The position numbers and the translations under genes were made by a program. From CAYVTZ01 sp964454685 (lineage in GTDB: Bacteria; Bacillota; Clostridia; Christensenellales; Christensenellaceae): DNA of 64,000 nucleotides. Shown here piece after piece: positions 34,060-42,557 of the stretch. Below the pieces are notes generated by a model, which ran no database searches, was not told the origin of the DNA, and saw only the letters and a list, made by a program, of their open reading frames with translations. The first letter of the stretch is position 1. The number at the start of each line of letters is the position of its first letter. The stretch spans positions 1 to 64,000 of the forward strand of contig CAYVTZ010000011.1 in the NCBI GenBank assembly GCA_964454685.1, given 5' to 3'.

Positions 34060-35568
34060 ATGAGTAGACAAGGTATGGAGAGCGGATTTCGATATATCGA
34101 TATCCTAAGTGAGGAACACTTGGAGCGCGCGATAAACGGTATTTATCGCATCCTGGATGAGACGGGCGTGGTGGTGCAAGATGTGCAAATGCGTAAGCTG
34201 TTGCGCTCCAGCGGCTGCGTTGTGGATGATGCGAATCAACGCGTGCGTATGCCAAAAGAAGCCATTGATCAGGCGATGCAAAGCTGCCCGAACGGGTTCG
34301 CCGGCAAAGCGCGTGAGGAGAAAAACGACATTCGTTTTGTACCCGGTCAGCAGACCTATTTTCTGAATGCCTGCGGGATGAAGCTGCATGACATCGAAAC
34401 GGGCGAAAGCTATGAACCCACCCGAAAAGAATTCTATGAATATTTGCGTTTGATGGATGCGCTGCCCAACATCGACATCCAAAACTGCTTTCCGCTGTTT
34501 GGATTTCAAGGTGTGCCGGAGTGCATGAAGCTGATCGAGTCAGCGGCAGCCAAGTTTCGCGTATCGACAAAGGTGCAGATTGAAGGTTCGGTGTTTGACA
34601 ACTACGTGTTTGAAAGCGCGCTGGCGGATGCGGTGGGCGCGGACTTATTTCAAATCGTAAACTCCATGGCGCCGCTGTGCTATTCGCAGGAGAATGCGGA
34701 ACAGATTCGCTTTTTTGCGGAGAAAGACATCCCATTCCACTTTGCGGCCGGTCCAACGCGGGGCATCACCAGCCCGATGAGCGCGGTGGGTTCCGCTATG
34801 CTCAACAATGCGGAAGCGATGGCGGGCATTGTGATGGCGCAGGCTGTCAGACCGCAGGCGAGGGTTTGGGTAAACAGCATGATTATGACGCCGGACATGT
34901 GTTCCGGCAAGCCTGCCTTTGGCGACATCGGCAATTCTGTGACGGATATGATTTTTAATCAGATGTGGCGCAGGCTGCAAGTGCCATGCTGGTCAAATGC
35001 AGCCGCATGGACAAGCGCAAAGGAGATCGACTATCAGGCGGGATATGAGCTGACCATGGCTTTGATGACACAGGCGATGAGTGGAGCAACGGCAATCTCT
35101 TTTCAGTCCGGATTATACGCGGAGCTGAATGTGCACCCTGCCAAGGCGGTTATCGACGATGACATTGTCGGCATGGTGAAGCGGCTGATGCGGGGTGCGG
35201 ATGTTTCCGAGGATGCGTTTGCGTTCGATTTGATTCGGGAGACCGGCCCGTTGCCGGGGAGCTATATGAACAGCGATATGACGCTGTTTGGCTGGCGAGA
35301 CGAGTGCTATATCCCGCAGGTTGCCAGCAGAGAGGACATTGGCGATTGGCTGCAAAGCGGCAGGCGAAGCATTGTTGATCATGCGCGTCAACGCGCCGAA
35401 GAGCTGATTCAAGCACCTGTAAATTACTTGAGCGACGCACAGGAAGCGGCACTGGAAAGCGTACTGGATGAGGCACGTAATTATTATCATTCCAAAGGCA
35501 TGATTTCGCAGGAAGAATGGGAATTGTACCAGCAGGACATCCATTCTGACAATTATCCGTTCGGTTGA
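34060..35568 (+). CDS. MttB (trimethylamine methyltransferase)-family protein lacking pyrrolysine
   Basis: This 502-residue protein of the MttB superfamily has the N-terminal region ERAINGIYRILDETGVVV and a TIM-barrel core (IVNSMAPLCYS, GPTRGITSPMSAVGSAML). Length fits the family (about 470-500). Archaeal MttB carries a pyrrolysine encoded by in-frame UAG. Here the frame has none, so it belongs to the MtgB-like branch that includes glycine-betaine, carnitine and proline-betaine demethylases. No corrinoid protein or reactivase is adjacent. Co-transcription with a sugar-acid pathway is unexpected. GAGGG six bases upstream supports ATG 34060 over 34054. Confidence 0.85.
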   Translation: MSRQGMESGFRYIDILSEEHLERAINGIYRILDETGVVVQDVQMRKLLRSSGCVVDDANQRVRMPKEAIDQAMQSCPNGFAGKAREEKNDIRFVPGQQTYFLNACGMKLHDIETGESYEPTRKEFYEYLRLMDALPNIDIQNCFPLFGFQGVPECMKLIESAAAKFRVSTKVQIEGSVFDNYVFESALADAVGADLFQIVNSMAPLCYSQENAEQIRFFAEKDIPFHFAAGPTRGITSPMSAVGSAMLNNAEAMAGIVMAQAVRPQARVWVNSMIMTPDMCSGKPAFGDIGNSVTDMIFNQMWRRLQVPCWSNAAAWTSAKEIDYQAGYELTMALMTQAMSGATAISFQSGLYAELNVHPAKAVIDDDIVGMVKRLMRGADVSEDAFAFDLIRETGPLPGSYMNSDMTLFGWRDECYIPQVASREDIGDWLQSGRRSIVDHARQRAEELIQAPVNYLSDAQEAALESVLDEARNYYHSKGMISQEEWELYQQDIHSDNYPFG

Positions 35569-35578
35569 GGTGAGAGAG

Positions 35579-37051
35579 ATGGCAAACATCATCAGCATTG
35601 ACGCGGGCAGTTCCAGCCTGCGCAGTGTCTTATATGAATCGGGAGTGCGCAGATTTCTTGCGCAGCGCACATATCAGGCACAATTCCTTGCGGACGGCTC
35701 TGTGCTGCAAGATCCACTGGAGTGGAAGAACGCGCTGTACGAGACGCTGAAAGACGTGGCAGACCATGCGCGTGAGTATGGCATAAGCGTGGACGCACTG
35801 AGTCTGACTTCTCAGCGATCATCGGTATTCGCTGTGGATGCGCAGGGGAACGCGTTGTGCCATGCGATGACATGGCATGATAAGCGCAGTGTACCGATTT
35901 GCAAGGAATTGCGCGCGCACGAATCGTTCCTTTACCGGATGACGGGATTGCGATTAGATCCGATGTTTTCCGCTCCCAAAATGGCATGGCTCAAGCGCAA
36001 CGAAGCGCAGATCTATCAAAAGGCGCACAAGCTGATGGGAGTGCATGAATATATGCTCTATCATCTGTGCGGCGTGTTTGTGACAGACCATTCCATTGCA
36101 AGCAGAACGATGCTGCAAAGTCTGCATACGTTATGTTGGGAAAACGACTTGTCGGCATTGTTTGACATCGATCGGGAAAAGCTTTGCGAGGTACAAGCGC
36201 AAGGGAGTGTTTGCGGTGTGTTGAGCGTCGCGGCATGCCAAGCTTGCGGGCTGCCGTCAGGCATTCCGGTGGTTACGGCGGGCGGCGACCAACAATGCGG
36301 TGCGCTGGGGCTGGGGATTACCCGCCCCGGGCAACTGGAGGCGACAACGGGAACGGGAGCCTATGTGGTGAGCATATCCGATTGCCCTGTGGTTGACCCT
36401 GAAATGCGTTTTTTGTGTAATGTTGCAGCGGTACCGGGACAGTTTGTGCTGGAAGCCCCCGTGCTGACGGCCGGAAATTTATACCAATGGCTGGCAGGGT
36501 TCTGCTTTGCGGAGTGCAGCGGGGATGTGTATGCAGATATGAGCGCGTGTGCCGCACAATCACCCGTCGGTGCAAATGGCGTGGTCGCATTTCCATATTT
36601 CAAAGGCTGCGGCGCGCCACTGTGGGATACCACACTCAAAGGAAACATACTAAACCTTTCGCTGGACACGCAGAAAGGAGATGTGGTAAGAGCAGTGCTG
36701 GAAGGTCTTGCATTTGAAATTTCGCGCAATGTGCGAGCAATGGAAGAAAGCCGCGGTGATGTCGCAGGCGAGATACTGGTGTCCGGCGGACTGACCAAAA
36801 GCAGCCTGTATGACCAAATCCTTGCGGACATGACGCAAAAGAATGTGTGTGTGGGAGATGATATGGAGGCGACGGCGGTCGGCGCGTGCATGAGTGCAAG
36901 CGTGGCACTGGGCGTGTTCGCAAGCTATGAGGACGCGATTGCGCAGTTGCCCGAGCCGGAAGGATTCTACCATCCGATCGCGGAGCAATCGCTGCAATAT
37001 GATGCGCTCAACCGCGAGAGAATAGAGCTATTGCAAAAAATATACACTTAA
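35579..37051 (+). CDS. FGGY-family sugar kinase, candidate ascorbate/sugar-acid kinase
   Basis: This 490-residue kinase has phosphate-loop motif SIDAGSSSLRSVLYE (N-terminal), TWHDKRS, GGDQQCGALGLG and a C-terminal LVSGGLTKSSLYDQ adenosine motif. In an operon with UlaG, which needs ascorbate 6-phosphate, but with no PTS, this enzyme is the best candidate to phosphorylate the imported compound. FGGY kinases of known function act on xylulose, ribulose, glycerol, gluconate and similar substrates. GAGG eight bases before ATG 35579 supports the start. Confidence 0.85.
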   Translation: MANIISIDAGSSSLRSVLYESGVRRFLAQRTYQAQFLADGSVLQDPLEWKNALYETLKDVADHAREYGISVDALSLTSQRSSVFAVDAQGNALCHAMTWHDKRSVPICKELRAHESFLYRMTGLRLDPMFSAPKMAWLKRNEAQIYQKAHKLMGVHEYMLYHLCGVFVTDHSIASRTMLQSLHTLCWENDLSALFDIDREKLCEVQAQGSVCGVLSVAACQACGLPSGIPVVTAGGDQQCGALGLGITRPGQLEATTGTGAYVVSISDCPVVDPEMRFLCNVAAVPGQFVLEAPVLTAGNLYQWLAGFCFAECSGDVYADMSACAAQSPVGANGVVAFPYFKGCGAPLWDTTLKGNILNLSLDTQKGDVVRAVLEGLAFEISRNVRAMEESRGDVAGEILVSGGLTKSSLYDQILADMTQKNVCVGDDMEATAVGACMSASVALGVFASYEDAIAQLPEPEGFYHPIAEQSLQYDALNRERIELLQKIYT

Positions 37052-37072
37052 TTGATTTAGGAGGATTTACTG

Positions 37073-38137
37073 ATGAGCAAAGTGAATGAAATCACGAGAG
37101 AATCGTGGGTGCTGTCTACGTTTCCGGAGTGGGGAACCTGGTTAAATGAAGAAATTGAAGAAGAAGTGGTGGAGGCGAATACCTTTGCGATGTGGTGGCT
37201 TGGGTGCACCGGCATCTGGATCAAGACGCATGAAAACACCAATATCTGCATTGATTTTTGGTGTGGAACGGGCAAGCGATCACGCAAGAATAAGCTGATG
37301 GATCCGCAGCATCAAATGGCGCGGATGTCCGGGGGGCTTGCGCTGCAACCAAACTTGCGCGTTGCGCCCTTTGTGATGGATCCGTTTGCCATCAAGCAGG
37401 TGGATGCGATTTTGTCTACGCATTATCACAATGACCATATCGACGTCAATGTAGCGGCGGCTGTACTGCAAAATTGTGATGCGTCTGTGCCGTTCATCGG
37501 GCCGAAGGGATGTGTTGAAAAGTGGATCGAGTGGGGTGTGCCTGCTGAGCGCTGCATCACAGTGAAGCCGGGCGACAGCGTGCGCGTAGGGGAGACGGAG
37601 ATTGTTGCGTTGGAATCTTTTGACCGCACCGCGCTCATCACCAGTCCGCCGGACGGCGATATTCGCGGCACGTTGCCGGATGATATGGATGACAAAGCAG
37701 TGAATTTTTTGATCAAGACAACAGGCGGGTCTGTTTATCACAGTGGGGATTCGCATTATTCCAATTATTACGCAAAGCATGGCAACGATTATGAAATTGA
37801 TGTGGCGCTCGGCTCCTATGGCGAAAATCCGCGCGGCATAACGGACAAAATGACGGCTTCGGATATCCTTCGCATGGGCGAGGCGCTGGATACGAAGGTG
37901 ATGATTCCGTTCCATCACGATATTTGGTCTAATTTTCAGGCAGACCCGGCGGAAATCAATGTACTGTACAATATGAAGAAGGATCGTTTGGGATATCGGT
38001 TTATGCCGTTTATCTGGCAGGTGGGCGGCAAGTTTGTGTTCCCGATGGATCAGTCCAAGCGAGAGTATCACTATCCGCGCGGTTTTGATGATTGCTTCAG
38101 CAAGGAGATCAATACGCCGTTTCTGTCCTTCCTATAA
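37073..38137 (+). CDS. ulaG: L-ascorbate-6-phosphate lactonase UlaG
   Basis: This 354-residue metallo-beta-lactamase-fold enzyme opens L-ascorbate 6-phosphate to 3-keto-L-gulonate 6-phosphate. The sequence follows E. coli UlaG almost throughout: ITRESWVLSTFPEWGTWLNE, FAMWWLGCTGIW, DFWCGTGK, and the metal motif THYHNDHID (H117, H119, D121, H122). YHSGDSHYSNYYAKHGN and ALGSYGENPRGITDKM also match. The length (354) equals E. coli UlaG. It is a cytosolic Mn-type enzyme. This is the strongest functional anchor of operon 2. UlaA, UlaB, UlaC and UlaD are absent from the window. Confidence 0.95.
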   Translation: MSKVNEITRESWVLSTFPEWGTWLNEEIEEEVVEANTFAMWWLGCTGIWIKTHENTNICIDFWCGTGKRSRKNKLMDPQHQMARMSGGLALQPNLRVAPFVMDPFAIKQVDAILSTHYHNDHIDVNVAAAVLQNCDASVPFIGPKGCVEKWIEWGVPAERCITVKPGDSVRVGETEIVALESFDRTALITSPPDGDIRGTLPDDMDDKAVNFLIKTTGGSVYHSGDSHYSNYYAKHGNDYEIDVALGSYGENPRGITDKMTASDILRMGEALDTKVMIPFHHDIWSNFQADPAEINVLYNMKKDRLGYRFMPFIWQVGGKFVFPMDQSKREYHYPRGFDDCFSKEINTPFLSFL

Positions 38138-38161
38138 GAGTAAAGAAAGCAGGAAAAACCA

Positions 38162-39199
38162 ATGCGATTTAAAAAAAAGGAGTTGGCGGAGCTGGCGCGC
38201 TGCTATGCGGTCAGCGAAATGAGCACAGGCAAGCGGGATTATTTCCTGTTTGCCACAGAGGGGAATGGCAAGTGCATCAGCTTTCGTTATCCTGACTTTG
38301 CACAGGGTACGGTTTGGGAACAGCCGGGCGGCACCATGAGCATGATTCCCATTCCCGGCACACAGGGAGAATTTCTGGCAGTACAACTGTTTTTGCCAAC
38401 ATTCAATTCCGCGGAAGCAAAGGTGGTGTGGGTTTCGCCGACGGGAGACAACCGGTGGAAGGTGAAGGACTTCATCAACCTACCGTATTTGCACCGATTT
38501 GATGTGATTGCGTCGCATGGAAAAAACTATTTTATTGGCGCGGCTCTATGCACCAGCAAGCAGTTTAAAGATGACTGGTCTGACCCCGGCAAAATTTATG
38601 TCGGGGTGATACCGGAGCGACCGGAAGACGGCATGACAATTACACCCGTTTATGAAGGGCTGACAAAAAACCACGGATATACCAGAGCCGTGCTGGATGG
38701 TGTGGAGTGTGGTGTGGTGACGAGCGACGAAGGCATTTTTAAAGTGGTGCCACCGCAAAACGGCTCGGATTGGGTGGTGGAGCAGATTTCTGACATTGCC
38801 ACCAGTGATGTCGCGTTTGTGGACATCGATGGAGACGGACAGCCGGAGATGGTGACGATAGAGCCCTTCCACGGCAAGCGCTTTTGCATCCGAAAAAAGA
38901 CCGAGCAAGGCTATCAAATCATATATGAATATGCGAAGAAGATGAACTTTGCGCATGTTGTCTGGGGCGGTACCCTGTGCGGCAAGCCTGCCATCATCGG
39001 TGGATATCGGCGTGAGGGCAAAGAACTGTTCGTCGTGACTTGTACTGATGCGAAGAATCTGGTCTTTCACACACAAACGGTAGACCGGGGAACAGGCCCC
39101 AGTAATGTGCATGTGGTGCACAAAGATGGCCGAGACATCATACTTTCTGCGAATCGGGAGATTGGACGCGCGGTGATCTACGAGGTTTACGAATCGTGA
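38162..39199 (+). CDS. Cytosolic FG-GAP/VCBS-repeat protein of unknown function
   Basis: This 345-residue protein has no signal peptide or membrane segment. DIDGDGQPEMVTIEP (about 221-235) is a clear calcium-binding VCBS/FG-GAP motif, and repeated beta-rich blocks suggest a beta-propeller. It lies between ulaG and ulaE and overlaps ulaE by four bases, so it is almost surely part of the pathway. FG-GAP proteins are usually extracellular, so a cytosolic one in a sugar-acid operon is odd. It could be a lactonase, isomerase, epimerase or the missing decarboxylation step. I do not recognise a characterised relative. Confidence 0.75.
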   Translation: MRFKKKELAELARCYAVSEMSTGKRDYFLFATEGNGKCISFRYPDFAQGTVWEQPGGTMSMIPIPGTQGEFLAVQLFLPTFNSAEAKVVWVSPTGDNRWKVKDFINLPYLHRFDVIASHGKNYFIGAALCTSKQFKDDWSDPGKIYVGVIPERPEDGMTITPVYEGLTKNHGYTRAVLDGVECGVVTSDEGIFKVVPPQNGSDWVVEQISDIATSDVAFVDIDGDGQPEMVTIEPFHGKRFCIRKKTEQGYQIIYEYAKKMNFAHVVWGGTLCGKPAIIGGYRREGKELFVVTCTDAKNLVFHTQTVDRGTGPSNVHVVHKDGRDIILSANREIGRAVIYEVYES

Positions 39200-40041
39200 A
39201 CGGTTATTCACTGGGATGCTATGAAAAAGCGATGCCCGCATCTCTTACGATGCGCCAAAAACTATGTGAAGCGAGGCAAGCGGGATTTGATTTTTTGGAA
39301 TTGAGCATCGATGAATCGGACGAAAAGCTTGCGCGACTGGACTGGACTGCACAGCAGAAAAAAGAAATCAGCATGCAGATGCACGAAGAAGGCTTCTTTT
39401 TGCGCAGCATTTGCCTTTCGGGACATCGTCGGTTTCCCTTGGGCAGCGAAGATGCGCAGGTGCGGGAGCGCGGCATGGAAATTATGCGCAAGGCGATTGA
39501 TTTTGCGGATGAAATGGGGATTCGCATAATACAGATCGCAGGCTATGATGAGTACTACCACCCGTCCAGCGAGATCACACAGCGCAATTTTGAAGAGAAC
39601 CTTGCGCGCAGCGTAGAGCTTGCCGCACAAAAAGGCGTAATCCTTGCGTTCGAAACCATGGAGACTGCGTTCATGAATACCGTAGAAAAAGCAATGCGCC
39701 ATGTGCGACGCGTGCAGTCGCCTTACTTGCAGGTATATCCGGATTCCGGCAACATCACCAACGCGGGCGGAGACGTTTGCGCTGATCTACGCAGCGGCAG
39801 CGGCCACATTGCGGCGATCCATTTAAAGGAGACCAGCCCCAGTGTTTTTCGAGAGGTTGCCTATGGCAGCGGACATGTTCCGTTTGTACCGCTGATTGCA
39901 ACGGCGATGCAGATGGGTGTGCGTCGTTATTTGGCTGAATTTTGGTGTGTACCGCAAGTTGACTGGAAGCGACAGATGCACGAGGCGAACGCGTTTTTAC
40001 GAAATCGATTTATGCAGGCACAGGAGGGAACGCAATGTTAG
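39196..40041 (+). CDS. ulaE: L-xylulose-5-phosphate 3-epimerase UlaE-like
   Basis: This 281-residue TIM-barrel epimerase of the UlaE/SgbU group interconverts L-xylulose 5-phosphate and L-ribulose 5-phosphate. Metal ligands expected from E. coli UlaE are present: E153 (AFETME), D183 (YPDSGN), H209 (AIHLKE) and E248 (AEFWC). Further matches are SICLSGHRRFPLGS and QIAGYDEYY. Length matches (E. coli 284). The start is GTG 39196, overlapping the upstream stop. The end overlaps ulaF by seven bases. Confidence 0.93.
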   Translation: MNGYSLGCYEKAMPASLTMRQKLCEARQAGFDFLELSIDESDEKLARLDWTAQQKKEISMQMHEEGFFLRSICLSGHRRFPLGSEDAQVRERGMEIMRKAIDFADEMGIRIIQIAGYDEYYHPSSEITQRNFEENLARSVELAAQKGVILAFETMETAFMNTVEKAMRHVRRVQSPYLQVYPDSGNITNAGGDVCADLRSGSGHIAAIHLKETSPSVFREVAYGSGHVPFVPLIATAMQMGVRRYLAEFWCVPQVDWKRQMHEANAFLRNRFMQAQEGTQC

Positions 40042-40733
40042 AGCAATTAAAGCAGCAGATGTATGATGCCAATATGCAGCTTGTTTCACATGGGTTGGTG
40101 ATTTTTACATGGGGTAATGTTTCGGGCGTTGACCGTGAACAGGGTTTGATGGTCATCAAGCCGTCAGGCGTCGAGTATGCCACGATGTGCCCGAAGGACA
40201 TGGTAGTGGTCTCGCTGGAAACAGGAGAAGTGGTGGAAGGGGATTACAATCCGTCATCGGATGCCGATACGCATCTCGTACTGTATCGCAATTTTCCCAA
40301 GGCAGGAGGCATCACGCACACACATTCCAGATGGGCGGTTATTTTCGCGCAGATGGGGCGGGATATCCCGGCATTGGGAACGACGCATGCGGACTATTTC
40401 TATGGAGACATTCCCTGCACCCGATGTATGCGAGAGGAAGAAATCAAAGAAAGCTATGAGCTGGAAACCGGCAATGTGATTGTAGAGACATTTGCGCTGC
40501 GCGCACCGGAAAGCATTCCCGGAGTGCTGGTGCACAGCCACGGCCCTTTTGCATGGGGCAAAGATGCGCTCGATTCGGTGCACAATGCGGTTGTGATGGA
40601 GGAGTGTGCCATGATGGCGTGGCATACGCTGGCAGCAAACCGGTTTGAAGCGATGCGGATGCAGGATGCGTTGCTGGATAAGCATTTTTTGCGTAAGCAC
40701 GGCGCAAATGCTTATTATGGCCAGAGCAAATGA
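40035..40733 (+). CDS. ulaF: L-ribulose-5-phosphate 4-epimerase (UlaF/AraD family)
   Basis: This 232-residue class II aldolase-fold zinc epimerase makes D-xylulose 5-phosphate, the entry to the pentose phosphate pathway. Key residues are D76, H95 and H97 (GITHTHSRWA) and H167/H169 (LVHSHGPF). The N-terminal SHGLVIFTWGNVSGVD and TTHADYFYGDIPCTR stretches are typical of UlaF/AraD. AGGAGGG precedes ATG 40035. It is the last gene of operon 2, with a terminator at 40848-40903. In isolation AraD is equally possible; the neighbours favour UlaF. Confidence 0.93.
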   Translation: MLEQLKQQMYDANMQLVSHGLVIFTWGNVSGVDREQGLMVIKPSGVEYATMCPKDMVVVSLETGEVVEGDYNPSSDADTHLVLYRNFPKAGGITHTHSRWAVIFAQMGRDIPALGTTHADYFYGDIPCTRCMREEEIKESYELETGNVIVETFALRAPESIPGVLVHSHGPFAWGKDALDSVHNAVVMEECAMMAWHTLAANRFEAMRMQDALLDKHFLRKHGANAYYGQSK

Positions 40734-41076
40734 ACTTAGATTGCTATGTGCGGTTGCCACAGGCGAAGTGTTGGGAAGTTACATTTTGTGATTGCTTGGA
40801 ACACGAAAAACACAATTAAAATAGTGACGTTGCAAGGCAGGAAAGAGCGCTTTGCTACACGAGAGAAGAAATGTTGAAAATCGTTGTAGCAAAGCGTTTT
40901 TTTAATGTGTTTTGTGTTTGGCGCCGCAAGTTGTGGTTGATAGGAAAAAGACAAAGCAGCGCAGCAAAACAAACCCGCAAAGTGTGTGGCGATTCAGACA
41001 TAGCCGGCGCAGCAAGATACCCTACTGGACAAAATCGTTGAACACAACACGAATAAGAAAGTGAGCTTGGGATGTT
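40734..41076. other. Intergenic region after operon 2
   Basis: This 343-base region has no credible gene. It holds the operon 2 terminator (40848-40903). From 40904 to 41076 I see no clear promoter for the next gene and no other structure. Confidence 0.5.
40848..40903 (+). terminator. Terminator of the ascorbate-like operon
   Basis: CGCTTTGCTAC (40848-40858) pairs perfectly with GTAGCAAAGCG (40886-40896), followed by seven T residues. The 27-base loop is long for a terminator. Confidence 0.8.
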
Positions 41077-42180
41077 ATGAAAAAAATCATGATTATTTTT
41101 GGTACGCGTCCGGAAGCCGTTAAGATGTGCCCGCTGGTGCTGGAGCTAAAACGGCGGGATTGTTTTGAAACTGTGGTATGCGTGGCAAGGCAACATCGGG
41201 AGACGCTGGAACAAGTGTTGCAATGCTTTCGTGTGCAGGCGGATTATGATTTGGATATCATGAAGCCGCGGCAAACACTGTTTGAGATCACTGCGACCAT
41301 CTGCACCAAACTGGACGTTGTACTCAAGCATGAAAAGCCGGATCTGCTGCTGGTACATGGAGACACCTTGACTTCCTTTATCGCTGCGCTTTCGGGCTTC
41401 TACGAGCGGATTCCAGTGGGACACGTGGAGGCAGGATTGCGGACTTATGATTTGGAAACACCTTTTCCGGAAGAATTTAACCGGCAAGCGACTGGACTGA
41501 TGGCGCGCTATCATTTTGCTCCGACGCAATGGGCAGCCGATAATCTACTGCGGGAAGGGAAGAAGCCGCAGAGCATCTTTGTGACGGGGAATACAGTGAT
41601 TGATGCAACGCGTCACACTGTGCGCGAGGAATACCAGCACCCAAACCTTTCGTGGGCGGACGGATTTCGGCTGATTTTGATGACTGCGCACCGTCGGGAG
41701 AACCTGGGCGCACCCATGCAGAAAATTTTCCGGGCTGTGCGCGATATCGTGCAGGAGTTGCCGGATGTAAAGCTGCTGTTTCCGATGCATCACCATCCTA
41801 AGATGCGCGAAGCAGCGCAGGAAATTTTCAGGGGCATCACGCGCATACGGCTCACCGACCCAATGGATACGCTGGATTTTCACAACTTCATGAGCCGTTG
41901 TTATCTGGTGCTGACAGATTCGGGAGGTTTGCAGGAGGAAGCGCCTGCGTTTCATAAACCTGTTCTTGTGCTGCGCAACACCACAGAAAGGCCGGAAGCG
42001 GTGGAAAGTGATGTGGCGCGGCTGATCGGCACACAATATCATGATGTGCACGAAGGGTTGTACGCGCTGCTGACAGATCGGAACCTTTATCGTACAATGA
42101 GCGAGGCACGCAATCCGTTTGGGGACGGCCACACAAGTGAGCGAATCGCAGATATACTGGAACGAGAACTGTGTGTCTGA
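41077..42180 (+). CDS. wecB: UDP-N-acetylglucosamine 2-epimerase
   Basis: This 367-residue non-hydrolysing epimerase interconverts UDP-GlcNAc and UDP-ManNAc for cell-wall teichoic acid or capsule synthesis. MIIFGTRPEAVKMCPLVLEL is the N-terminal hallmark, and VHGDTLTSF, GHVEAGLRT and FPEEFNRQ follow. The C-terminal nucleotide-binding part has TDSGGLQEEAPAF and RNTTERPEA. The length is standard. It stands alone between a terminator and a ROK regulator, with no polysaccharide genes nearby. The symbol wecB (mnaA in Gram-positives) is used for the family. Confidence 0.95.
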   Translation: MKKIMIIFGTRPEAVKMCPLVLELKRRDCFETVVCVARQHRETLEQVLQCFRVQADYDLDIMKPRQTLFEITATICTKLDVVLKHEKPDLLLVHGDTLTSFIAALSGFYERIPVGHVEAGLRTYDLETPFPEEFNRQATGLMARYHFAPTQWAADNLLREGKKPQSIFVTGNTVIDATRHTVREEYQHPNLSWADGFRLILMTAHRRENLGAPMQKIFRAVRDIVQELPDVKLLFPMHHHPKMREAAQEIFRGITRIRLTDPMDTLDFHNFMSRCYLVLTDSGGLQEEAPAFHKPVLVLRNTTERPEAVESDVARLIGTQYHDVHEGLYALLTDRNLYRTMSEARNPFGDGHTSERIADILERELCV

Positions 42181-42348
42181 CGCATGTTTTCCGTTTGCAT
42201 TTTTTTGTGCATTTTTGCAAAACAGCAATTAAATCCACACGATACCTACCATAAAACGTCTTAGCATAGCGATATTTGCGCGTAATAGATGTGCAAAAGA
42301 TTTTGCTATGCATTGAAAAAATAATTGACTTTTTTTATGTGTAAGGGG

Positions 42349-42377
42349 TTGACACGGACTTAATTTTATGCTTAAAT
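42349..42377 (+). promoter_or_regulatory. Promoter of the ROK regulator / operon 3
   Basis: A perfect TTGACA (42349-42354) is followed by 17 bases and TTAAAT (42372-42377). It is about 180 bases upstream of the ROK start. Confidence 0.65.
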
Positions 42378-42378
42378 T

Positions 42379-42398
42379 AATCAAACAATAAATTGATT
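42379..42398. promoter_or_regulatory. Inverted repeat, candidate ROK operator
   Basis: AATCAA (42379-42384) and TTGATT (42393-42398) are separated by ACAATAAA. The site covers the expected transcription start of the promoter at 42349, a position suited to autorepression. Confidence 0.45.
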
Positions 42399-42557
42399 TT
42401 CAAACTTTAAAATTGCATAGCAGAGTTTTGACGCAAAATACCGGAATGGGTACGGTTGCGTATTGCCTGTTATGATATGTAGTTATCTTAAAGAATAAAT
42501 TAAGCACTAAAGCTACGGCACACTGCAAATTTGCACCTGTGCAGCGAAGGAATGACT

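Larger units (their letters stand above)
42181..42557. other. A+T-rich control region before the ROK regulator
   Basis: This 377-base gap has no gene. It contains a good promoter (42349-42377), an inverted repeat just downstream (42379-42398) and several short A+T tracts. No clear terminator for wecB was found. Confidence 0.5.

Noticed and set aside
34060..35568. Pyrrolysine-containing MttB
   Set aside because: No in-frame UAG interrupts the gene, and no pyl genes are visible.
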